Source of the DNA: Bactericera cockerelli
Taxonomy: Eukaryota; Arthropoda; Insecta; Hemiptera; Triozidae
DNA length: 64,000 nucleotides
Assembly: GCA_024516035.1 (NCBI GenBank)
Contig: CM044956.1
Span: 31,532,217 to 31,596,216 of the forward strand
Reading direction: 5' to 3'
The notes beneath the pieces were generated by a model. It was not told the DNA's origin, searched no databases, and worked only from the letters and a program-made list of their open reading frames with translations. Shown here piece by piece: positions 35,040-47,867 of the stretch. The number at the start of each line of letters is the position of its first letter. Position 1 is the first letter of the stretch. The translations under genes were made by a program, and so were the position numbers.

Positions 35040-35830
35040 GATTCTTCAGTTTAATATGCTCCCTAAAACGACACCATTAACAGGGGAATTAGTGCGAAAG
35101 TGCCGGTTTTCCTGTATTTTTACAGTAAACCCTACCACCATGCAAAATTTCACCTTCTTAGGTAGTAAGCAAGTGCCTCATAATTTAGATTCATACTCGA
35201 GTATACTACCTCCCTAAAACAACACCGTTTAACAGCAAGATAAGTGCGAAAGTTCCAGTTTTCAGATTTTTTCCTGTACTTTTACGATGAACCGAAGCAC
35301 CATGCAAATTTTCAGCTTTCTAGGTAGTAGAGAAGTGCCTCATAATTTATATGCATAATCGAGTATACTTCCTTCCTAAAACGACACTGTTTAACAGCAA
35401 GATAAATGCGAAAGTTCCAGTTTTCATATTTTTCCCTGTATTTTTACGATAAACCCTAGCACCATGCAAATTTTCAGCTTTTTAGGTAGTAGGGAAGCGC
35501 CTCATAATTTATATACATAATCGAGTAACCTTCCTCCCTAAAACGACACCGTTTAACAGTTTTCAGAACTTTTTCTGATTTTCCCCTGTACTTTTACATT
35601 AAACCCTACCATCATGCAAAATTTCAGCTTTCTAGGTAGCCGGGAAGTGCTTCATAATTTAGATCCATAATCGATTATATATTTTTCTCCCTAAAACGAC
35701 ACCGTTTTACACCATGATAAGTGAAAAAATTCCGGTTTTCAGATTTTTCCCTGTACAATAAACCCTACTATCATGCAAAATTTCAGCTTTCTAGGTAGTC
35801 GGGAAGTGCCTCATAATTTTGATGATCTGT
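35040..35830 (+). repeat. Five tandem units of about 151-162 bp
   Basis: CCCTAAAAC (or TCCTAAAAC) recurs at 35061, 35212, 35374, 35536 and 35689. Each unit carries the same order of blocks, including CATGCAAAATTTCAGCTTTC and GTGCCTCATAATTT. The array ends in (CAGT)n at about 35828. Confidence 0.85.
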
Positions 35831-36199
35831 CAGTCAGTCAGTCAGTATCAAAATCGCAAATTTCAAAATTACATTCCTCTGAAAGTTTTTTGCATAGAGT
35901 CTTGAAATTTTCAATGTCTTTTTAATGACATTAGGACAATCTCTGTTCCAAATTTCATATCTCTATAATCAATTGAACCGAAGATATGAGGGTGTGAAAA
36001 ACCGGGTGAATCGGTTCGTGTAAAGATACACTGCCGTGCTTGCTGGAACTTGGCCTGGCGCACTGCCGTGCGCTCAGATATGCAATGATAAATTCTCATG
36101 TTGCAATGATATAAAATGGACTTGGTTTGTTCTATGATTTCTTATGATTCTTTTACAAGAAAAATTTGGTGAAGGTACTCTTATACAGGATGAGTTATT

Positions 36200-36366
36200 T
36201 TAACTCTTTGACTGCCAGAGCTAATCTTGACATGTTTCCTACCCGGCCAAGCCAAATACGTGTACACTTCCCCAAAGTGTACTGGCACAACTCGAGTTGT
36301 GCCATGGGCCGGATGGGAAAGTGTACTGGCACAACTCGAGTTGTGCCATAGCAGTCAAAGAGTTAA
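36200..36366. mobile_element. piggyBac-like MITE 3 (TTAA duplication, double palindrome)
   Basis: TTAA at 36200-36203 and 36363-36366 flanks a 159-bp element with perfect 12-bp ends CTCTTTGACTGC / GCAGTCAAAGAG. The 22-bp perfect palindrome TGGCACAACTCGAGTTGTGC+CA occurs at 36283-36304 and 36327-36348. The layout mirrors MITEs 1 and 2 in the opposite orientation with a different palindrome sequence. Confidence 0.88.
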
Positions 36367-36369
36367 GTG

Positions 36370-37585
36370 ATGCAGTGATTTCCTTGACCTCAGTTAGTAT
36401 TCCTGAAATTGTATTCAGAGAGCATTTTCATTGCTCATGGTGACATCAAACTGATTACTCCAGGAAATCACTGAATAAAACTACACTGAGAAAAATAAAT
36501 GAATTCCTCTTTTCCATCTACCCGGACTTATGAACTTTTCCAGTTTGAATAATTTGTGTGTTTTGGTAAGAATTCTACACTTCCTTTCATCAAAAACTTC
36601 ACTACTCAAATTTCCAATGACTATAACACAGGCATCGACCGGCGAATTGGTATCAGGACATTCTATTTTCATCAATAAAATTGATAGTATTGTAGAGAAA
36701 AAGAAATGAAAAACAGAAAAGTGAAAAAAATATATCACAAAAAGTAAACAAAATAACATTAAAGGTAGAAATCGCGAAGGACAATATGTAAAATATTGAT
36801 AAACTACACATTATAACAGTTTGAGAGACCCTGGCGGCCATCTTTGTTTTTGCTCGAAAGTCCTTAGATTCAAAGGTCCTCACTCAAAATCACTCGACTT
36901 TCCATTACCAAAAAGCAAAATAAGCCGTTAACCTTATTTTTGCACTTTTTAGTCCAAATTTTCGTGATATCTTAAATATCAAGACTCAATTATAATTTGT
37001 TCAATAAAAAATACAAATAAACTACGTAAAACACTAATACGCATGTATTAGTGGGCTTCAACAATGACTTTTTAAAATTATTATTTTGATTGATTATAGC
37101 GTTTTACCTATATACGAGTATTTAAGAGGGGTCGATTCCAATATATTTTATCGATGTCTTCAAATTAACGCCAAAGTCGCCAGCCGCCAATCGGAATTTT
37201 GCCACTCGGGCGGCTCCACCAAATACGTTTTTGATATAAAAAAAAAAATTGGCTTCGTCGCCTCTCACGCACTCCACAACTTATTTCTTAATTGGCTAAA
37301 TTTACGTTCACGAGATATAAGGTTGTACGTATAAGTAAAAAGTTTATAGTGGTCAGGGGTATGGTCTCTATCACTAAAAACCGCTAGTGCGGAGTTGATT
37401 AATTTAAAATGGGATATTATACCATACGTCGCGTCTGTCTCCTTTATGTGTAAAAAAAAATCTTCGAAATCCGTAAGTAGTTTGTGAGACTTGCGCGTTA
37501 CAAGGAATGTATTTTATAGACCGACAGACAGAAACAAAACCAAAGTTGCTTAGGAGGTGGTAAAATGTCCAGAAATATGAAAAAA
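36370..37585. other. No gene recognised
   Basis: AT-rich sequence with short frames of low complexity. I see no coding or repeat structure I can name. Confidence 0.5.
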
Positions 37586-37589
37586 ATAG

Positions 37590-37707
37590 AAGCACATCAC
37601 GAGGGTTGGAATTTGAATGGTCACCCATCCAAGTCCTAACCTAACTGGACCTTGCATGTTTAACTTAATTGACAAGACGAGAATTGGTGTATTCAACGGT
37701 TTCTCGG
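37590..37707 (-). mobile_element. 5S-derived SINE, 5' part
   Basis: GGTCACCCATCCAAGTCCTA is the reverse complement of the 5S C-box region, and GAATTGGTGTATTCAACGG corresponds to the 5S 5' part. It directly abuts the right direct repeat at 37713. Confidence 0.7.
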
Positions 37708-37712
37708 AGAGT

Positions 37713-39217
37713 TACAGCCGATTCTTCATTTTTGCCAAAAACACGAACCACCTAACCTCAAAATCAGCGTTTCGCTCGAAATACGCTTACTTTTTGCAAA
37801 TTCAGGGATTGGCAAGAATATAAACAAAATTGTGGCATTAATTTAAAAAAAAAACCTTCATTATGTGAAATTGAGGCGTATTTGGTGTTTGATCATTTGT
37901 CAAATAATTAAATATATAATCTTTACTCTATAGAAATAAACAACGAATTTGATTATTCAACAGGGTTCAACAAACAACCATAAACATTATTTACGAAAAA
38001 TTCTCTAGAATAATTCATTTTTAATTCTCATTAAACTATCCCTTTTTCTCTTTTACCTTACTAAAGTCATTGCTTCCCAGCTTCATTTTTTTTTATATTT
38101 CTTCATCTGTTAACTTGTCGATGAGGGCGATGAGGTAAAGTGAAGTCGCTGAGATTAATGTTTTGGAGATCGCGAATGGCACTTAGTCTATTTTTGTGCA
38201 TAAATTTAAAATTGTCGAAATCGAATTTTGTTTCAACGAAATTCGGATCGCCCTAAAAGATTATTGCTTTAAACCTGGCGGGACGCAGTCATACATATAT
38301 TATATACGAATGTCAAGAAACCAAGGTCTGTCGTAATCTAGCTTGTGATCAATTGTATACTATGGACATAAAAGGAGCCTAGACATTGGTTTTGGGCGTC
38401 CATATAATCCTCTCACCACCGTGATTTAGGTATCAATACCTATCTCACGGACACGGAATTATTATTATATAATTGTATACTATTTGTAAAATATTTTTTT
38501 GTAATTATTACTAAGTTACGCGCGCCCTAAAACTTTTTATATTCTTGTTGCAAATAATATTGAATGTTATAGATGGCGGCATGCAGTCATATCCGACACT
38601 GAAGGAACTAACATTACGACAGACGATTACAACAGACCTTTTGGTTCCTTCAATGTCGGATATGACTGCGTGCCGTTAGGTTATAATCGAGTTATTTTGC
38701 CTTAAATTACAGGCCATTATATTTGCAACAATAATAAAAAAAGTTTTAGTGCGCGTGTAAGTTTATAAAAATTACAAAATTGATTTAAAAATATATATCA
38801 TAAAAATAGAACGCAAATGACTTCTGCTAGTAGTGGGATTATATTTACTCTGCAAGAAAAAAACATCTTAGTAAAAAAATCTTGTGACTGAGGTATGTAT
38901 TATTAGTACCTCTTTGGTAACTTCAGCAATAAGAGTTAAAATATTTTGCCGTACCCTGTAGAAATTTCGATAAAAATTTCAAGACGTTGGTAGCTTCGGG
39001 TACATTAGCTTTTCTTGTTTTTATGCTTTCTGTTTATGTTCTTGAATTTTTAAATTTTGGCGCTTTTACTTTTTTGCTACCTTTGGCGTATATCAGAAAA
39101 AATACGCCAACTCCGTTTCGCGAGAGCAAAACTCTACTGGCGCTATCTTGAAGAATCCTTTGGAACTAACATTTTTCGAAAAACACGGTGTTTTTTTGTA
39201 AGTGAAGAACCCATCAT
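37713..39217 (+). repeat. Long direct repeat, right copy (~1.5 kb)
   Basis: This is the second copy of 29243-30751 in the same orientation. It diverges abruptly at CCATCAT (39217), where the left copy leads into the reverse transcriptase element and this copy leads into an AT-rich stretch. The hairpin is retained at 38577-38675. Confidence 0.88.
38577..38675. repeat. Hairpin within the direct repeat, right copy
   Basis: CGGCATGCAGTCATATCCGA pairs with TCGGATATGACTGCGTGCCG. In this copy TCCGA/TCGGA pair perfectly where the left copy has a mismatch. Confidence 0.8.
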
Positions 39218-39419
39218 TAACATCTTCTCTCTGCTTGTCGGTTTTTTTTTTTTTTCTTCATTCTCCTTCTTCAAATAACTTATTATTATAATAATAATAT
39301 AAAAAAATTAGTTTGATTTTTATTTCACGCATTTGTGTTGTGAAGTGTTTTTCTGTGAATTGCCGTCAACGGAATAGCAGATTCAGGTGAGTGTTTTTCG
39401 TTTAAATTATCATTAACTT

Positions 39420-39560
39420 GAAGCCGGAACCCCACTGAGTGTAACGTTGCGCAACATTTTGTTTCGCAACATATTGAGCTGCAAAATTTTGTTTCGCCAT
39501 GTTTTTTTCTGCAACATTTTTTTGTTTCACAACATTTTCTGGTGCAACATTGAAACCTTG
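39420..39560. repeat. Short repeats of GCAACATTTTGTTTCGCAAC type
   Basis: Several imperfect copies of CAACATTTTGTTTCGCAACA lie head to tail next to GGAACCCCACTGAGTG, which resembles MITE ends such as 40781. It is possibly a decayed MITE. Confidence 0.4.
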
Positions 39561-39839
39561 CTGCACACCAAGAGACAAAATTTTCCCAAATCCTGGTTAG
39601 GACTAATATTTTCTCTTTTTTATCACCGTTATATTTCTATCTCCCTTTCTGGTACTTTCATAGGGTGTCCATAAAGTCCCAGTCCACCCTCCGTATCTCC
39701 GTAGAAAAACGCAATAACCCGTATTCCTTGATTTTTGGGGGGATTAAGTTAAAAAAATCACTTTGCTTTTTCCCGAACCAAATGCTTGGGGTCGGCATTG
39801 TTCAACCTCATGGTTGAGGTTATCACCCGCTATACTCTG

Positions 39840-40500
39840 TCCTTTCCTTCTTTTTATCAATTATCTATCAAACATTTCTTTTTATGTTGTTTGCATCAAT
39901 TATCCATCAAATGATCTTTTTCTTTGTCCCTTTCTTTTCATCAATTATCTATCAAACGCTCTATTTACTGTTTTTCTCTCTCTCTGACAATTATATATCA
40001 AACACTCTTTTTTCGTTTCTATTTTCTCTTCCTTTTCTCATTTCATCAATTTTTAATCATCTTATCTATTTTCCGTCCTTTTCACTTTTCATCAATCGTC
40101 TCATTCTTTTTCTATTCTTTCTCTTCGTTGTTCTAATCTCTGTTCTTGAATTCTTTTTTGTATATCACTCATCAATTATTATTTTCTTCTTAAAATTTTC
40201 TTCTCTCTATCCTTTTCTCATCCATTCCCTATTTTCTGTGGTGTTCTTTTTTTAAAATTATTATCCATCAACTAGACACCCAGACCTCTTTCTTTACTTT
40301 AATTTTTCATCAACTATACATTACCTATTCTTATTCTATGCTATCTGTTCTTTCTTTTTCATCAAGTATCTCCATATTCATTCTCTATTCTCTTTCCTCT
40401 TCTTTTCCTTATCCATTAGGAATTATCTACCATCTAGAATTTCTTTATCTTTTTTCTGTCTTTTTCATCCATCATCTCTCACTTATTCTAATTCTTCCTT
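39840..40500. repeat. Pyrimidine-rich low-complexity tract with TCATCAATTATCTATCAAAC repeats
   Basis: The phrase ATCAATTATCTATCAAAC recurs many times with C/T-rich filler. A related stretch is at 41715-41880. The long phenylalanine/serine open frames here are a result of composition. Confidence 0.75.
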
Positions 40501-40780
40501 GTACGCATATAGGACACGTTAAATTCATCACCTTCGCTCTAGTGGTTCTTGGTGATAGAGACCGCGCCTGACCTCTAACTCTTTACTTATATTTCGCGAA
40601 CGGTACGTCCGATTTTGATGAAATTTTGCATGTACCTATATGCGTATTAGTGTTTTTTTTAAAGTACCGCTTTAACTATTAAGTCATTCGCGTATTTTGG
40701 CTATTATTATATTTTGTTGTATATGTTTAGGTTTTTGAGGTATACAAAAGTGGAGTTTATTGCATCTGTGTCATCTTTTA

Positions 40781-40929
40781 TGCCGGGTCCACACTAAGCG
40801 AACATTGTTAGCTAACAATGTTCGCTAACAATTTTATTTCAAACAAGTCGTAAAAACATTTTCTAATGCCGGGTCCCCACTGCGAACATTATTGTTAGCT
40901 AACAATGTTCGCTTAGTGTGGACCCGGCA
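40781..40929. mobile_element. MITE with inverted ends TGCCGGGTCCACACTAAGCG
   Basis: The ends are inverted and extend through GAACATTGTTAGCTAACAAT. TTA occurs at both flanks (40778-40780 and 40930-40932). A third copy of the motif at 40866 indicates internal duplication. The element is 149 bp and non-coding. Confidence 0.8.
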
Positions 40930-40984
40930 TTAGGGAGGAAAAGGGTCTAAGACAGTCTAAGTTGTTTCTGATTGATGAATGCAG

Positions 40985-41470
40985 TGGGCATTCAAAGATG
41001 TGGGCCACACTGACACAAGGGGGGTGGCGTCTTGGTGAATAAGAAACTGTGTGTCAATTTAGTGTGACCCAGTCTCAGTCTACACAACACTACCTCATCA
41101 TATCTCTTAGGTTGAAAACTCGATGCCCAGATTTCTACACAAATTTTAATCCTTTTTAGTTTATTAGACAAAGGTATATGATCCCAAAAACTTTGCCAAT
41201 TATTATTGACTATTTTTTTTAACAAGGGTTTTAAAATCTTCTGGAGAACATAAGTTTCTAGATTGAGGATGAATAGAGAATCTTGTGGCTTGATCACCTC
41301 GTTCGTTACCCTCTATGCCACAGTGAGATGGGTACCAAATAAGTAATATGTCCTTTTTCTTGGTTTTAAGGTTATTCCAGAGCTGGATAACTTTGGAAAC
41401 GAGAGGATTGTTGTTTGTGCATTTATAATTATTTTTTAATAAATTTTGATTGAGCTCTGATATTTAAGAA
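40985..41470 (-). pseudogene. RNase H-bearing LINE (I/Jockey/R1-like) C-terminal remnant
   Basis: The minus strand reads ILLIWYPSHCGIEGNERGDQ (end of an RNase H domain), then NLCSPEDFKTLVKK. After a frameshift near the A8 tract at about 41213-41220 it continues NNNWQSFWDHI...EVVLCRLRLGHTKLTHS...PPLCQCG, the usual tail of such polyproteins. It is truncated at both ends and frameshifted, so dead. Confidence 0.8.
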
Positions 41471-41904
41471 AATCCGAAATTTTGTACAAAAAAGTGAAAA
41501 AGCAAGGTTCACGACTTGTTGATACAGAATTTTTTGTAGAATCTATAATGAAGGAAAAATATTCTTTTGAATCATTTGAATCAAATTTGAAGAAAATCGG
41601 TGAATTGGTTTTGGAGATACAAAGTGATTTAGTACAAAATCTCAAAATTGCCACGTGTATACTATATGAAACAATCACGAGGAAGTATTGTGTCCATAAT
41701 ATTGGCAGTGTATTTTATTTATCACCTATTCTCTTTTTCGTTTTTTTATCATCTATCAAATTCTCTCTTTTCGTTTCTATATTCTCTTCCCGTTCTCTTT
41801 TCATTTGCTATCTGTCATCAAAATTCTTTTTTTATTTTCTATAATTTTCTCTATTTTGCCTTTTACATCAAATATTAATATTTGTCTTTTTATAAAACCA
41901 ACGT

Positions 41905-42045
41905 AATAATGTCGCTTTCAACTGCATGGTCATATCACGGCGGGGTTGTCACCCTTCATTTACAGGAAACTCACACCACCTACTACCCACATTAACCTTA
42001 CACAGCCTGGGTTGAGCCGGAATGCAAGCATCACGAATTCTTCTT
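41905..42045 (-). mobile_element. 5S-derived SINE, 3' part
   Basis: GTCGCTTTCAACTGCATGGT and CATATCACGGCGGGGTTGTC are the reverse complement of the 3' body of the SINE at 1093-1364. The 5S head is missing. Confidence 0.75.
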
Positions 42046-42079
42046 CTCGCTGGACGTTTCTTATAACTTCGATGATCCT

Positions 42080-42660
42080 AAAGATATCAAGCAAGATTTA
42101 TCTAAATTTGCGTTTTTGCTGAAAGAAGTTGGGAACGAAACTTTACAAATTTTATGCGCAACCTTGCATTGTACGGTTTTCGAGAAATTACGGTTTTTAT
42201 TTTCATAATTTGCTATTCTTGTAGAGTTTTAGGTATAGCGAGCAGAATTTCTTGAAAATTTGCGGTTGTGCTGAAAGAAGTCGGGAACAAAAGTTTTACT
42301 GAAAACCCTAGCGCAACTTTATACATTTGTTACGTAACCTTGCTTTGTATGGTTTTTGAGAAATTACGGTTTTCATTTTTATATTATTATGTAATAGGTA
42401 CCTAAGCTATTATGTTAGTTTTAGGTATAGCAAGCAGAATTTCTCGAAATTTTGCGTTTGTGCTGAAAGAAGTCGGGAACAGATGTTTTGGGCAATTTAT
42501 TTATACATTTGTTGCGCAAACTTGCTTTGTACGGTTTTCTACAAATTACGTTTTTTTTATTTTCATGATTATATTATGCTATTCTTGTAAAGTTTTAGCA
42601 TAGCGTGTAGATTTAACACGCTATGGTTTTAGTATCAAGCAGGATTTCTCGAAATTTTCG
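42080..42660 (+). repeat. Three to four tandem units upstream of importin beta-1
   Basis: GCTGAAAGAAGT(C/T)GGGAAC recurs at 42118, 42270 and 42462, with AGGTATAGC(G/A)AGCAGAATTTCT between copies and a partial fourth unit near 42635. Spacing is about 152 and 192 bp. The array ends ~300 bp before the importin start codon. Confidence 0.8.
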
Positions 42661-42963
42661 CTATTCTCACAGATGTCTTAACTAGAAATCTGTGTTTCGC
42701 TATACCGCTCGTTTCTCGTTATATGGCCACTGCTATTCGCTATTCGCTCATCGTTCTCGAGTTCTTGTTTCAAGATTTTCATTTTCATTTCAAGAAATTC
42801 AAGAATTCGAGATATGAGCAAGATTTTCTTTCACTGAATCCTCATCTTTAATCTTTACATTCATTCAGATTTTCTTCAAATTGTGATTTACTGGTTACAA
42901 ATTTAGACCGTTTGTTTTAATGATAGTTTTTATTGCTTAAATTCGTTTCTAAACTGATTTCTC

Positions 42964-45900
42964 ATGGTTGTCGCAATGAATCAAGATACAACAGCTCAAC
43001 TTATTCAAATTCTTGAAAAAACTGTGTCACCAGGTAAGATTTAACACTTTTAATCTGGTAGCTCTGACTCATATTATATTAATAACAATATGTATCAATA
43101 TAATACCCTATTTAAATTTTCGAATGTTTCGATTCAGGAATGTTAGACTGGTATATGTCAATGAAATCATAGTCAAATAATATGTTACAACATCATACCT
43201 CCAAACTTCTAGAATTAACCATGCACAAAAAACATGTTTTTAATTGCCTGAAAATACATATTTTTCGCTGGAATTTCGTAATATCTAAGCGACATAATTC
43301 TTATTATCATCTAAATTTCTTTAGTGTCAAGGGACTTGAGATTTTTCACAGTAAAAAAAGTCTGTGAAAATAGAATACAGCAAGTCAATATTTTGAGGTT
43401 AGGCATTGTTTCCACAAGCAGCAATAGGAGGCAAATTTTTTCAGTGATCCTTTCACTTGTATTATCAGAAGTTGATATAATTATATTTGTTTTTCTAATG
43501 ATGCTTCATGTAGGTACCTTCCTCTTAAACATTATTTAGGATTATTTAAATTATAGCACTTGTCAAAATTGGTAATTTTTGAAAATCTATGGCAAGCTAA
43601 ATACTGTGATTTTCATCCAAGATGAGGTATATTTCACCTTCTAATGTGTTTAGGAGATTGAATCAGGCACAAAATGTAATAAAATACACAAAAGTTCAAT
43701 TTTTAGGTATTTCTCATTTCCTCAGAGTCTACTCCCTGTTTATAGTCCCCCAGCCAGACTGCTGGTGTACTCCCTGTTTAAAGTCCCCCAGCTAGACTTG
43801 GTATACATATCAGATATAGTGAACTTGTTCCTTATAGCTGATATATCAATTATAATGAAAATCGGCTATAAGGAACAAATCTATCCGGTCCCTTGAAGTT
43901 TGTTATAAACAATTTCTACTGTATATAAATATAGTGGTATTTGTATATTGTTGAAATGCCAAGATCAAAATTTTCCCCACATAATTTTACATTATATTAT
44001 TTCTTGGGTTTTTTCTAAAAGAGATTTCTATGTGCTGTGCTCATTATTTAGTACTATGCACCCCTCCATGTAAGTTACAAATATCTCCTTTCTTCCAACT
44101 CTCACATTTACCAAGTTCAGCCATTACTAAGCTATGTAGTCACTATGGAGTAGCACACTGGCTTGAACTGCTGGGTTTTTTTTTTAATAAACAAATTTTT
44201 ATAGATGTATTTTACTACAAGGTTTATAACATGAACTGCTGGGTTTGATTCCCATCTGTGCAGAAATTTTCTGCTCTATACTTGTATATCCAGGGTCAAT
44301 TTATTTCTCATGAAGAAAAATGAGTACCTACCTAGCTATTTGAATGTATAGTGACTATTGGCATCATTAAAAAAGGGCATATGGATATTGGTAAATGATT
44401 GAATTGGTAGAAAATTATTAAATTTAAGCTAGCCCCAATGCACGGCTGGTGGGAAAAATGATTGAGGGTGCTGTCACCACTATCTATTTATGTTTAATAA
44501 TAGGTATAAGGTACTTCTATTTCTCTAATAGAAATCATTATTTTGACATGAGGAAGAAAAAAAAACTCTAAATTTATGCTGAAACTCATAAATCAGCCAC
44601 TCACAATAACCTTACCCTCCCTGAGTGGGGCCGAGATTACGAGGGTTGGAATTAAATTAGTCACCCATCCAAGTTTTAACCTCACTGAACGTTTTACTTA
44701 ACTTTGATGACATAAAGATAACTTTATATTAATAATTGTTGCTTAATTTTAAAAACATAATTATATGACTTAATTTTATTTTAAAAAGAAGAGCCTTACA
44801 ATTGACCTGTTCCAAAAATCAAACCAACGCACACTTCAGTTCTCAAAAAAGAAAAAGTCCAAACAAACTCATGAGCATGGAACAGCAAGCGATTTATAGC
44901 AAAGTGGGATTATACAGCTTCTGAATTCTCTCACGGGACTCACGGAAACACCCGAATTTGTGTTCAAAATTCTCTCCCTCTTCACTTGCTGATTTTTATT
45001 GTGTACAACCCCTTTCTTCTGTTTTCATCTGGAAGTGCTGGAGTTCCACAGCTCCTTAGCACCGGCTGTCCCTGCTACCCACTACAGTTGTCACATAGAA
45101 ACAATGAATTTTCATACCATGAATAAGCTCCCTACATGAAGTGTAATGAATGAGGAAGTACATACTCAGGGCATCATGTTTTATAATAAATTTCAATAGA
45201 TCAGTTTTGATTAATATACATATGTATATATGTTTTCATTTTCAGATGTCAATGAGCTACAGTCAGCACAAAGTTTCTTAGAACAAGCTGCTTTAGCAAA
45301 TCTTGTAAGTATTATGTGATTTATTAGTCTTCATTTGTCTCACTTGTATTTTTTTTTCACTCACCAAATTTTTTAATTGTTACCTGTTGATACCATCAAT
45401 GCTGGGAATAATAAAATCAATTAATATTAGCGTAATAGTTGCGATGTGTTCATAAATGTCCTGCAACAGCTGAATAACTTGTGATTGGTTGGACCTGGGA
45501 AGTGGAAATTTTGAGTGTAGGTCGTAGACCTATGTTTGTTGATGTAGGTACTACATTTTTCAGTTTATTTATAATTTTAAGTGCAGATTCAGGGCCAGTC
45601 CTCAAGGAGTTCAATTTTAAAATCTTAAATCAGATAAATATTATCTTGTTGATTCTATTACTTCCGATAAATTTCTAATATTAAAAATCGGAAGTATTGT
45701 GTTCATTTTTGTAAAAAAAATAAATATTTTTTTTGCTTTGATTTCAATTTTTTTCATATTCCTGGACGTTTCATAACCTCCTGAGCAACTTTGGTTTTAT
45801 GTTCGTGTGTTAAATACATTCCTTCTAGTATGCAAATCTCAGAAACTAATAAACTGATTTTGACCATTTCTAAACATTTTTTTGTGAATGGTGAATATAC

Positions 45901-47794
45901 AGAAGTTTGCTGACCAAGATTCCAAGGGAGTCTCCCCAGAGGAGAATTCTAAAACACACACTAGACAAAAACTTACATAAGAACATGACTGAAAAACCAA
46001 CTAATTAAATACTATGATGGTACAGATATAAAACAGCTTTTTCCCACTTAGACAAATTTAATTAGCTCTCTGAGGCTTTGGAGCTGGAATTTCATGGTTT
46101 TAATGGCAGAAATGGCTTCTACTGATATATTAAAAATAGAATCAGACATTTTCTAAACATTTTTTTTTCAATTTGCAAGTGACCCTTTATTAGAATAAAT
46201 GTTTTCATTTTATTTTTTTACTTTCAGCCAGAGTATGTCCGTACCCTATCTGATGTACTGCACAATGTTAGCAACAGTCCTGTAGCCAGAGTTGCTGCTG
46301 GCCTTCAATTGAAGAATCTTTTGACTGCTAAAGATGCCATCTTGAAGTCAACCTACCAAGCTAGATGGCTCTCAATACCTCAAGAAATTCGGCTCTATGT
46401 AAAAAAGAATGTAAGTTGTGGTCATCATTTGACATGGTGTAGTCCATATAGATAGTATTTACTACCCCCAATAAATACCGCTCTAATGGTGAACAATTCA
46501 CTACCAAAAGTCTTTCATGCTTGGATTCGCACTTGCAATTCAACTTTCACTTTTACAATCACAATCCAATCACTTTTGCTATAAGTCAAAAATAGTAAAA
46601 AAAAAATCTCTTCAGATCCCATTTCACTATCCTTTTCATACCAAAAATTGAATTATAAATAATCAAATGTTCTATTTATTTTCCTGAACATGTTTGGAAT
46701 TTTCTTATTTTGGTGTTTTTTCATATCCTTGATTGAGACAGCCACAGGCTTTAACCTCACCCTTTGCTTCACTACATATTCTATTGAGTTCTTTTTATTT
46801 CATGTCCTGTATTGCAGTATGTATTATGTAGTTTGCCAATATTGTATTAAATAATAATAAAAATGTCATCAACATCTCATAAAGTTTGTGAAAATGAGTT
46901 GAAACTAAGGAGGGGCAGATAATAAAGAAAAAGCATTGTAAATAAAAGAAATGAAAGATAAATGACATGAGATGGCCCTAATTCATGTTGGGTTACTGTA
47001 TTAAAGATCTTCTGAAGTAAGCTTGGTTAATGTTTGATTCACTTTCAGATCATAGAAACACTTGGTACAGAGACTGGGCGTCCAAGTTCTGCTGCACAAT
47101 GTGTTGCTATGGTGGCTATGGCGGAGTTGCCAGCAGGGCAGTGGCCAGAGGTAATAGACACTCTGGTCAACAATGTTACTGCAGCCAACTGCACCGAAAT
47201 GCTAAAAGAATCCTCTCTGGAAGCAATTGGATACATCTGTCAAGATATAGTAAGTGCAACTTCTCAAACTGTCAAACTTATTTTATATTTAATTTAATTT
47301 ATTCATACATTTGCCTTATCAATATATAAAAGAAAAATATTAACAGACTTTATATGTAGCAAAAAATGATGAGAGATGACCTCAATAGGCCAGTTAAGTA
47401 ATAAGTTGTAGAGTGTATGAGGCAACACAGCCAATTCTTTCGGATATTGGTCCAGGAGGGTGAGTTAGTTAACATACTAAAGTCCTGAAGTGTAGGATGG
47501 GAGGAAGCAGAGTTAGGAGGGATAAAAGTGTTTCAGAGGAGGTGAAAAGAGGTTCCTTTTTTGATTTTTTCAACTCGAAATTTGTAATGACAACCTATCA
47601 ACTCAGAGTGAAAAAGTTTTAGGCAAGGGTTCGAGCTTTCATTTCATATCGATCGCGAAATTCTGATGAGCTGCTCTTGAGCTACTCCAAATAAGGACAA
47701 AAATTGGATAGGCGACAAAAAATATACACGTTTTTTTTTTACTTAAAAGACATTTTGTGTGTTTGGATGTGTGTGAATGTGTGTTTGTGTGATG

Positions 47795-47867
<73 letters not shown>

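Noticed and set aside
39763..40571. Phe/Ser-rich, membrane-like ORFs
   Set aside because: Low-complexity pyrimidine-rich DNA gives hydrophobic frames in several phases; no coding signature.
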